Positions 1 to 5,683 of a stretch of 11,143 bases of DNA are shown piece after piece. The stretch comes from Kiritimatiellia bacterium. GTDB taxonomy: Bacteria; Verrucomicrobiota; Kiritimatiellia; RFP12; UBA1067. The stretch lies in NCBI GenBank assembly GCA_017459225.1, contig JAFUDL010000397.1, positions 1 through 11,143 on the forward strand. Reading direction: 5' to 3'. Each line of letters opens with the position of its first letter. Position 1 is the first letter of the stretch. The notes beneath the pieces were generated by a model. It made no database searches, had not been told where the DNA came from, and was given only the letters and a program-made list of their open reading frames with translations. The position numbers and the translations under genes were made by a program.

Positions 1-351
1 GTCGTCGACGTCTACACGCGCAAGTAGCGTCGCATCACGAACATGGGCAGCGAGAACACGAATCCCGACAGGGGCGCGGACGGCATGCTCACGTGCTGCA
101 CGATGCGCGGCGGGCAGAACTACGTGGCGGTGATGGACCCCGCGAAGGGCGAAAGCTCCGCCCGTCTCGTGACGAACGGCGGCACGTGGGAGCATCCCAG
201 CTGGGCGGCAGATGGCCGTCACGTGGTGGCCGAGAGCAACGGCGCCATCTACATCGTGGACACCGATCCCGAGGTGGTCGAGGCGAAGGAGCGTCCCATT
301 CAGCTCTTCCGCAACGCCGGCCATTGGATGAATCCCTCCTGGTGCCGCTGA
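1..351 (+). pseudogene. TolB-like beta-propeller, C-terminal part, broken by in-frame TAG
   Basis: Reading frame 1 from the window edge gives VVDVYTRK, then a TAG at 25-27, then RRITNMGSENTNPD and onward in the same frame to TGA at 349-351. Both sides of the stop belong to one TolB/WD40-like propeller blade: strand, RRITN turn, then repeated blades (LVTNGGTWEHPSW, SNGAIYIVDTD) and a final NPSWCR that matches the usual way TolB proteins end. TolB is a periplasmic propeller of the Tol-Pal envelope system, but related propellers occur in many secreted proteins. No pal gene follows. No Shine-Dalgarno site precedes the ATG at 43, so a fresh start there is unlikely. The stop may be a true nonsense mutation, a base error, or (less likely) a read-through codon. 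The N-terminal part lies outside the window. Confidence 0.6.
43..351 (+). CDS. Open part of the TolB-like propeller after the TAG (102 codons)
   Basis: This is the uninterrupted stretch that a gene finder would report as a small protein. It holds about two propeller blades with the TolB-type pattern (polar turn, NP or HPSW, DG or NG, hydrophobic strand). It lacks a signal peptide and a ribosome binding site, and it begins inside a blade. I therefore read it as the tail of the gene entering from the left rather than an independent gene. It ends 37 nt before the next coding sequence on the same strand. Confidence 0.4.
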   Translation: MGSENTNPDRGADGMLTCCTMRGGQNYVAVMDPAKGESSARLVTNGGTWEHPSWAADGRHVVAESNGAIYIVDTDPEVVEAKERPIQLFRNAGHWMNPSWCR

Positions 352-388
352 TCACCTTGCGAAGCTTTTCCGAAAGGAGACTACCGCC

Positions 389-1261
389 ATGTTGAACCGC
401 AGAGAATTCATCGGTCTCGCCGCCGCAGGTGCCGCGTTCGCGGGTCTTGGCGCGCAGAAGGGGCGCATCCTCTTCGGCGCATGCCGCGGATTCGGCGACG
501 CGCCGCTCATGAAGGAGCTTGGGTATGACTTCATCGAGGGCGGCGTGGCGCACGCGCTTCAGCCCGACAAGAGCGACGAAGAGTGGAAGCGCCGGCGCGA
601 CGAAGTGCGCGCTCTGCCGATCCCGCTGCGCAGCTGCAACGGCTTTCTGCCCGGAAAGTTCCGCCTCACCGGCGAGAAGGCCAGCTTCGAGAAGCCTCTG
701 GAGTATGCGGAGAAGGCATGCCGCCGTGCGGACGAGGTGGGCCTGAAGACGATAGTGTTCGGTTCCGGCGGCGCACGCAACGCGCCCAAGGGATTCCCCA
801 AGGAGAAGGCGGTGGAGCAGTTCGTGGACTTCTGCAAGCGCCTGGCCGGTCGCATCGCCGACTGCAAGGTGTGCGTGGTGCTCGAGCCGCTGCAGCCGAA
901 GGAGGCGAACTATCTCAACTTCGTGCGCGAAGGCCGCGAGCTCTGCGAGCGCATCGGCTCGCCGCGCATCCGTCTGTTGGCGGACATCTTCCACATGCTT
1001 CAGGGCGGCGAGGGCGCGCAGTCGATCGAGCAGACGACGCCTGATCTGCTCCGCCACTGCCACATCGCCGAGAAGGGGCCTCGCACCGCGCCTGGCCTGT
1101 CGTCCGACGGCTCGCAGTTCGCTCCGTATTTTGCCGCGCTGAAGAAGATCGGCTACGAAGGCGGCGTCTCATGCGAGTGCGGCTGGGGCAAGAAGGAGGA
1201 TCTGCGCGCGAACCTTGAGAAGGCGCTTGCTGTGATGCGCCGGCTCTCCGGACAGGGCTGA
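389..1261 (+). CDS. Secreted sugar phosphate isomerase/epimerase-like TIM barrel
   Basis: A 290-residue protein of the xylose-isomerase-like TIM barrel superfamily (AP endonuclease 2 family), whose members isomerise or epimerise sugars and polyols using a divalent metal. Candidate metal ligands sit at the expected strand ends: Glu166 (VVLEP), Asp199 and His202 (LADIFHML), His225 (CHIAE) and Glu263 (SCECGW). The N terminus MLNRREFIGLAAAGAAFAG has a twin-arginine motif followed by a short hydrophobic stretch, so Tat export to the periplasm is likely; this arrangement is common in PVC bacteria. The start is supported by an AAGGAGA ribosome binding site at 374-380, 8 nt upstream. It may be cotranscribed with the preceding TolB-like gene. 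The substrate cannot be told from the sequence; hydroxypyruvate isomerase-like or inosose/sugar epimerase activities are all possible. Confidence 0.85.
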   Translation: MLNRREFIGLAAAGAAFAGLGAQKGRILFGACRGFGDAPLMKELGYDFIEGGVAHALQPDKSDEEWKRRRDEVRALPIPLRSCNGFLPGKFRLTGEKASFEKPLEYAEKACRRADEVGLKTIVFGSGGARNAPKGFPKEKAVEQFVDFCKRLAGRIADCKVCVVLEPLQPKEANYLNFVREGRELCERIGSPRIRLLADIFHMLQGGEGAQSIEQTTPDLLRHCHIAEKGPRTAPGLSSDGSQFAPYFAALKKIGYEGGVSCECGWGKKEDLRANLEKALAVMRRLSGQG

Positions 1262-1295
1262 TTGCGTAAAATCTTGCGATTCTCGCCGTTTGGCA

Positions 1296-1324
1296 TTGAC
1301 TTTTCGGGGGGGATAGAGGATAAT
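1296..1324 (+). promoter_or_regulatory. Sigma70-type promoter for the 1365-pheT unit
   Basis: TTGACT at 1296-1301 and GATAAT at 1319-1324 are separated by 17 nt. Each box has one mismatch to the TTGACA/TATAAT consensus. It lies in the 103-nt gap after the TIM-barrel gene. Transcription would begin near 1331, giving a leader of about 34 nt to the ATG at 1365. A start this close also makes the TTG at 1341, which has no ribosome binding site, an unlikely translation start. Confidence 0.65.
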
Positions 1325-1364
1325 TATCAGCGTTTCAAGTTTGAAATCCGAGAAGGCGAAGAGT

Positions 1365-3017
1365 ATGGCTGAAGAGAACACAGAGAAGAACGGCGAGAGC
1401 GCGCTTGATCTGAGCGCGCTCGGGTCGTTTGACTTCACACCGGACTGGGCAAAGGGCAGGCCTGACGACACGTCCAAGTACGCGCGGTTCGAGTCGCGCG
1501 AGGAACGTGGCGACCGCGGCGACCGTGGCGATCGCGGCGAGCGCGCACGTTTCCCGCAGGGAGGCCAGCGCCGTGACGACCATGGTGGCGGGAGGCGTTT
1601 CCCGCAGGGAGGCCAGCGCCGCGACGAACGCGGTGGGGGAGACAGGCCGCGCCGTGATGACCGCCCTCGCTTCCAGCGTGGCGGGGAGCGTCCTCAGCGT
1701 CCCTTTGTGAAGCCTCTCGACGTCGACGTGCGCATCCTTCCTGAGCAGCGCCAGCTCGGCGATTTCATCCGCAAGATCCAGAGCGCGCCCTACATGGCGT
1801 ATCCGCTCAAGCAGCTAGCGTATTTCTTCCTCGCCCATCCCGAGGCGTGCGTGCTGCGCGTCTCGCCGAAGAAGGACGCCGAGCCGATCTCGTTCCACCA
1901 GTGCAAGGCGTGCGGGTTCGTGGCGTTCTCGGAGGACGAGCTTATGGCGCACGTCGTGGCCGCGCATCTTGGCGACTACTACGATTGCGAGGAGGTGGAG
2001 TGCGAGCCGCCTAAGGGCACGTTCAGCTGCGTGGCGCGCTGCGGGCTGAGCGGAGAGCTGCTGGGGCCGCCCAATCTCCATGGCTACGATGCGAGGGTGC
2101 GCGAGATGCTGCGCACGCGCTATCCCGACATGGACGAGTCCGCATACCGCGCGCGCATCGAGATGGTGCGCGACCCCGAGGTGGTTGAGCAGTGGAGGAA
2201 GTCCGCCACAAAGAAAACCATCTACCGTCGCAAGGGTCCACAGGCCGCCGAACCCGCTGCCGAAGGCGAGGCCCCGGCGGAAGTGCCGGCCGTCGAGCGC
2301 GAGATGGCCGAGCTTGAGTTCCGCCGTCTCTTCGCGCCTGCTCTTCTCACAACGCCGCGCACCGTCGACATCACGGCCGACAAGGCGCTGAAGTCTTCGA
2401 ATCTAGGCCTCGTCTTCGCTTGCCGCGACGCGATCCAGAGGGAGAAGCGTTTTCCGTCCTCGCTCTTCTTCGCCCTGCGCGGCGCGTTCCATCACCGCAA
2501 GCTCCAGTTCTTCCGCGCAAACGACCAGCGCGGACCAGAGTTCGTGATCGCCGTCAAGCCTTCTGCTCTTGATACCGCGCACGCAATTCCCGAACTTGCT
2601 GAGCTTGTGAAGTACGTGGAAAACCATCTTGACGTTTCTCCTGGTGCGGTGACCGCAGCACTCTCCGGCGGTGATCCAGGGAAGGCCAAGGTAGCGAAGG
2701 CGCACATAATGTGGTTGCTTGAAAAGGGACACCTCGTATGCTACGCAAACGGTGGACTCGTTTCGCCGGCAGAGCATCCATACTGGCGTCCGAGACAGAA
2801 CCGACCGGAACAGCCAAAGCCTGCCGCTGCGGTTTCAACTCCCGAAGCTCCGAAACCAGAGACTTCGGAACCCGCACCCACTGAACCCGAGACTCCGAAA
2901 CCAGAGACTTTGGAACCCGCATCCACTGAATCCGAGACTCCGAAACCAGAAACTTCGGAACCCGCCCCCACTGAACCCGAAACTCCGAAACCAGAAACTT
3001 CGGAACCCTTGTCATGA
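1365..3017 (+). CDS. Unrecognised protein: Arg/Gly-rich tract, C2H2-like zinc finger, Pro/Glu/Thr repeat tail
   Basis: A 550-residue protein with no assignable enzyme family. In order: an acidic N terminus with a LGSFDFTPDW segment; an Arg/Gly/Asp-rich tract at about residues 44-114, including three RGD steps and two 16-residue repeats beginning RFPQGGQRRD, resembling RGG-type RNA-binding tails; a globular part with a C2H2-like finger (Cys180, Cys183, His196, His201) followed by four more cysteines (208, 213, 222, 226) leading to a CGLSGELLGPPN segment; a linker; a C-terminal region ending in a possible winged-helix (about 411-468, around HIMWLLEKGHLVCYANGG); and a low-complexity PKPETSEP tail. 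I infer a cytoplasmic nucleic-acid-binding protein. The ATG is preferred over TTG at 1341 because AAGG at 1353-1356 gives a modest ribosome binding site and the protein then begins MAEENTEK. Its TGA overlaps the pheT ATG, so the two are probably translationally coupled. Confidence 0.8.
   Translation: MAEENTEKNGESALDLSALGSFDFTPDWAKGRPDDTSKYARFESREERGDRGDRGDRGERARFPQGGQRRDDHGGGRRFPQGGQRRDERGGGDRPRRDDRPRFQRGGERPQRPFVKPLDVDVRILPEQRQLGDFIRKIQSAPYMAYPLKQLAYFFLAHPEACVLRVSPKKDAEPISFHQCKACGFVAFSEDELMAHVVAAHLGDYYDCEEVECEPPKGTFSCVARCGLSGELLGPPNLHGYDARVREMLRTRYPDMDESAYRARIEMVRDPEVVEQWRKSATKKTIYRRKGPQAAEPAAEGEAPAEVPAVEREMAELEFRRLFAPALLTTPRTVDITADKALKSSNLGLVFACRDAIQREKRFPSSLFFALRGAFHHRKLQFFRANDQRGPEFVIAVKPSALDTAHAIPELAELVKYVENHLDVSPGAVTAALSGGDPGKAKVAKAHIMWLLEKGHLVCYANGGLVSPAEHPYWRPRQNRPEQPKPAAAVSTPEAPKPETSEPAPTEPETPKPETLEPASTESETPKPETSEPAPTEPETPKPETSEPLS
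1550..1645 (+). repeat. Two tandem 48-nt repeats in the Arg/Gly-rich tract
   Basis: Copies start at 1550 and 1598. The first 23 nt are identical (TTTCCCGCAGGGAGGCCAGC plus three bases) and the rest diverges moderately. Each encodes 16 residues beginning RFPQGGQRRD and ending in a Gly run. The copies are in frame, so the repeat lengthens the Arg/Gly tract without breaking the gene. Just upstream, about 1507-1541 holds a 9-nt repeat encoding RGD steps. Confidence 0.8.
2844..3008 (+). repeat. 45-nt tandem repeat encoding ETPKPETSEPAPTEP, 3.7 copies
   Basis: Unit starts are at 2844, 2889, 2934 and 2979; the last is cut short by the stop codon region. Units differ at only a few bases, for example CGAAACCAGAGACT against CGAAACCAGAAACT, so the expansion looks recent. 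It forms the entire C-terminal tail of the upstream protein, directly before the pheT start. The tail is rich in Pro, Glu, Thr and Ser and is expected to be disordered. Confidence 0.9.
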
Positions 3018-5452
3018 GATTGCCAATCAGCTGGTTGAACGAATTTGTTGATGTTTCCGACATCCCCGTGCCCGAGCTTGCCGAGCGCCTTACGCGCAGC
3101 GGACTTCAGGTCGAGGCAATAGAGACGTCGGGCCCCGAACCGCTTTCAGATTTCTTCGTTGTGGGCGAGGTGCTCACATGCGAGGTGATCGAAGGCACGC
3201 ATCTGCACAAGACCACCGTCACGGACGGCAAGGAGACCGTGCAGGTGGTGTGCGGCGCGCCCAACTGCCGTGCCGGCATGAAGAGCGTGCTCGCCAAGAT
3301 CGGCGCGGTGGTGCCTGACGGCGGCTTCAAGATCAAGAAGGGGAAGCTGCGCGGAGTGGAGTCGTTCGGAATGCTTTGCAGCTCGAAGGAGCTGGCTCTT
3401 CCCGGCGGCAACCACGACGGCATCATGGAGCTGCCCGCAGATGCGCCCACGGGCGCGTTCGCGCGCGACGTGGTGGGCGGCGAGAAGCCCGAGACGGTGT
3501 TCGACATCGAAGTGACGTGGAACCGTCCTGATGCCCTGAGCGTCGTTGGCCTCGCGCGCGAGTTCGGCGCGGTTCTCGACCGCCCAGTGAAGATGCCCTC
3601 CATTGACTTTGACGAGAGCGATGTAGATGTGAACGGCGAGGTGAAGGTGGAGGTGCTGGACGCCGTACGCTGCCCGCGCTACACCGCACGCGTGGTGACG
3701 AGCGTTGAGGACGGTCCCTCTCCCGACTTCATGGCTCGCCGTCTCGAGGCGTGCGGCGTTCGTTCGCTTGGACTTCTCGTTGACGTCACCAACTACGTTA
3801 TGCTTGAATGCGGCCAGCCGATGCACGCCTTCGACTACAAGACTCTTGCGGGCGGCAAGATCGTCGTGCGCGACGCGGCGCCCGGCGAGACCATCAAGAC
3901 GCTCGACGGCGTGGAGCGCAAACTCGACGAGACGATGCTAGTGATCGCCGACGCGGAGAAGCCCTCGGCCGTTGCGGGCGTGATGGGCGGCGAAGGCAGC
4001 GAGATCGCGCCTGGCACGAACCGCGTGCTGATCGAAAGCGCGCTCTTCGAACCCGCCTCCACGAAGTACACGGCCACGAAGCTCGGCCTCGCGACGGAGT
4101 CGTCGTACCGCTACATCCGCGGAGTGGACAAGGATCTCGCAGACTGGGCAAGCCGCCGTGCGTGCCATCTGCTGCAGAAGTATGGCAAGGCCGTGATCGC
4201 GAAGGGCGTGGTGGACGTGGACAACCGCGTGCAGCCGCTGAATGCGGATGTCACCCTCGACTTCGAGCGCGCCCGCCGCCTAATCGGCATTCCCGTTGGC
4301 AACGACGCGATGGTGTACATCCTGAACCGCCTCGGTCTGGAGCCGCGCGAGAAGGGTCCGTACGCCGCCAAGCCAACTCTTGCGTTCGGCATCCCCAGCT
4401 GGCGTTGGGATCTCACGCTTGAGGCTGACCTCGTGGAGGAGGTCGCCCGCATCTACGGGCTCGACAACATTCCGGACGCAATGCCGAGCGCGCCTAGCGT
4501 CTCGCCTCTCTCCGACGCGCCTTTCCGCGCCAAGGAGAAGGTGCGCGCTACGTGCCTTGCGCTCGGCTTCACGGAGGGCATGCACTATTCGTTCCTCTCC
4601 GCTGGCGAGCTGGATGCGTTCGATCCGCGCGAAGATGTGAAGGCGGCGCGCCTTGCGCTGCCCGATCCGGTGAGCGCCGAGTATGGCGTGCTGCGCGACT
4701 CTCTGCTGCCGCAGCTGATGGGCTCTCTTGGGCGCAACGCAACGCATCAGCTCGAGACGGCGAAGCTCTTCGAGCTCGGGCGCGTGTTCGGAAAGGCCAA
4801 GGACGGCAAGCCGTTCGAGACAGACCGTCTTGCGCTCGGCTTCACGGGGCCAGTTGGCCGCGGTGCGCTCGACTGCCGCAGGGCCGTCACGGCCGAAGAG
4901 GCTCTTCTCTGGATAAAGGGCGCCGTTGAACGGCTCGCCGCCGCCATGCACGTGGCGCGCCTTGAGTTCCGTCCGGCCGAGCATCCCGCGTTCGCGGCGG
5001 CGCTTGAGATCCGCGCATACGGCCGCCCGGCGGGCGTGTGCGGAGTTCTCTCGGCGAAGCTGCGCCATCCGTTCCGCCTCACCACGCAGATGGCGCTTGC
5101 GGAACTCGACCTCGAGCCGCTCACCAGGCGCTTCGACGCTGTGGGCAAGGTGTCGCCAGTGCCGGCGTTCCCGATGGTGAAGCGCGACATCGCGTTCGTG
5201 GCCGGCGAGGGCGTTACGCACGAGGCGGTGGAGAAGTGCATACGCAAGGCCGCGCCGGCGGAGCTGGTGGGCGTGGCGCTCTTCGATATTTTCACTTCGA
5301 AGGAGATCGGCAAGGGACGCCGCTCGTTCGCCTACTCGCTCGCGTTCCGCGCGGCAGACCGCACGCTCACGGACGACGAGGTGAACAAGGCGTTCTCCCG
5401 CATCGTGGACTCCCTGAAGAGCAATCTCAAAGTCGAAGTCCGCGACAACTGA
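3014..5452 (+). CDS. pheT: Phenylalanine--tRNA ligase beta subunit
   Basis: An 812-residue protein, normal length for bacterial PheT. This cytoplasmic subunit pairs with PheS as an alpha2-beta2 enzyme that charges tRNA-Phe; it supplies tRNA binding and the editing site that removes mischarged tyrosine. The domain order is complete: the classic N terminus MRLPISWLNEFVDV; an OB-fold tRNA-binding domain (about 45-155, with VVGEVL, VVCGAPN and GVESFGMLCS); B3/4 editing domain (about 215-375, ending SSYRYIRGVD); B5 domain (about 412-485, with DLVEEVARIYGLDNIP); the catalytic-like core; and a C-terminal FDX-ACB anticodon-binding domain (about 714-811). Its ATG overlaps the preceding TGA (ATGA) and has no Shine-Dalgarno site of its own, so translation likely depends on coupling to the upstream gene. 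No pheS lies next to it in this window, unlike the common pheST arrangement. Confidence 0.97.
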   Translation: MRLPISWLNEFVDVSDIPVPELAERLTRSGLQVEAIETSGPEPLSDFFVVGEVLTCEVIEGTHLHKTTVTDGKETVQVVCGAPNCRAGMKSVLAKIGAVVPDGGFKIKKGKLRGVESFGMLCSSKELALPGGNHDGIMELPADAPTGAFARDVVGGEKPETVFDIEVTWNRPDALSVVGLAREFGAVLDRPVKMPSIDFDESDVDVNGEVKVEVLDAVRCPRYTARVVTSVEDGPSPDFMARRLEACGVRSLGLLVDVTNYVMLECGQPMHAFDYKTLAGGKIVVRDAAPGETIKTLDGVERKLDETMLVIADAEKPSAVAGVMGGEGSEIAPGTNRVLIESALFEPASTKYTATKLGLATESSYRYIRGVDKDLADWASRRACHLLQKYGKAVIAKGVVDVDNRVQPLNADVTLDFERARRLIGIPVGNDAMVYILNRLGLEPREKGPYAAKPTLAFGIPSWRWDLTLEADLVEEVARIYGLDNIPDAMPSAPSVSPLSDAPFRAKEKVRATCLALGFTEGMHYSFLSAGELDAFDPREDVKAARLALPDPVSAEYGVLRDSLLPQLMGSLGRNATHQLETAKLFELGRVFGKAKDGKPFETDRLALGFTGPVGRGALDCRRAVTAEEALLWIKGAVERLAAAMHVARLEFRPAEHPAFAAALEIRAYGRPAGVCGVLSAKLRHPFRLTTQMALAELDLEPLTRRFDAVGKVSPVPAFPMVKRDIAFVAGEGVTHEAVEKCIRKAAPAELVGVALFDIFTSKEIGKGRRSFAYSLAFRAADRTLTDDEVNKAFSRIVDSLKSNLKVEVRDN

Positions 5453-5463
5453 TTTCCAACAGC

Positions 5464-5498
5464 AACTCGAAACCAGGAACTAGAAACTAGAAACAACT
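5464..5498 (+). repeat. Short degenerate GAAAC/AACTAG repeats after pheT
   Basis: The stretch just after the pheT stop is made of short near-repeats such as AACTCGAAAC, AACTAG and AAACTAGAAAC. CGAAACCAGGAACT at 5468-5481 differs by one base from CGAAACCAGAAACT at 2941-2954, inside the tandem repeat before pheT. No function is visible; it may be a low-complexity spacer family that flanks genes in this genome. Confidence 0.4.
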
Positions 5499-5514
5499 AA
5501 ACCATTTCTCATCG

Positions 5515-5530
5515 TGGGCTCTGGCTTGCA
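5515..5530 (+). promoter_or_regulatory. Possible sigma54 (-24/-12) promoter
   Basis: TGG at 5515-5517, then 8 nt, then TTGCA at 5526-5530. This places the GG and GC dinucleotides exactly 12 nt apart, as in the sigma54 consensus TGGCAC-N5-TTGC; the CAC part of the -24 box is not matched. It points into the hairpin-rich gap next to rtcR, whose product is a sigma54 activator. A match of this size can arise by chance, so this is a lead rather than a firm call. Confidence 0.22.
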
Positions 5531-5584
5531 CGCGGACACGGCAGTATATTTCTCTGACCTTCGTTTTATTATGGGAGCCTAAAG

Positions 5585-5672
5585 CCTGCGGCGTGTGCGC
5601 CGCAGGTGGGGGTGCCCACTTGGGACATGAGGTTCCAGGGATTCTGTACTACGGCAAGCCGGGGTCTTTTTT
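5585..5672 (+). other. Three abutting stem-loops followed by a T6 run (terminator or small RNA)
   Basis: Stem-loop 1 is a perfect 9-bp stem CCTGCGGCG/CGCCGCAGG with loop TGTG (5585-5606). Stem-loop 2 is TGGG/CCCA with loop GGTG (5607-5618). Stem-loop 3 pairs 5619-5626 with 5632-5639 around loop ATGAG and needs two G-U pairs that exist only in plus-strand RNA. They abut with no spacer. A T6 run (5667-5672) follows a weak CGG-CAAG-CCG hairpin. The region lies between convergent pheT and rtcR, so ending pheT transcription is the simplest role. On the minus strand stem-loop 1 is followed by CTTTA, so it could also stop rtcR. A structured small RNA is the alternative. Confidence 0.5.
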
Positions 5673-5683
5673 CATCTCCAAAC

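Noticed and set aside
25..27. TAG reassigned to an amino acid genome-wide
   Set aside because: TAG ends the HzsA-related gene at its usual C terminus, no other internal TAG is seen, and one site is insufficient evidence.
89..1063. 324-codon open frame on the minus strand
   Set aside because: It is antisense to the TolB-like and TIM-barrel genes, both of which have clear family motifs; its composition is that of a shadow frame.
1341..1364. TTG start eight codons upstream of the zinc-finger protein
   Set aside because: It has no ribosome binding site and lies about 10 nt after the predicted transcription start, while the ATG at 1365 has a modest site.
2844..3008. CRISPR-like regular repeat
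   Set aside because: The units are directly adjacent with no spacers and are in frame within a coding tail, so this is a coding tandem repeat.
4280..5221. 313-codon open frame on the minus strand
   Set aside because: It is antisense to pheT, is Arg/Glu/His-rich and shows no domain; it is explained by the codon pattern of pheT.
5585..5639. tRNA or YrlA-like tRNA mimic
   Set aside because: Three stem-loops are present, but there is no T-loop GTTCGAATC-like motif, D-loop motif or adjacent acceptor stem.
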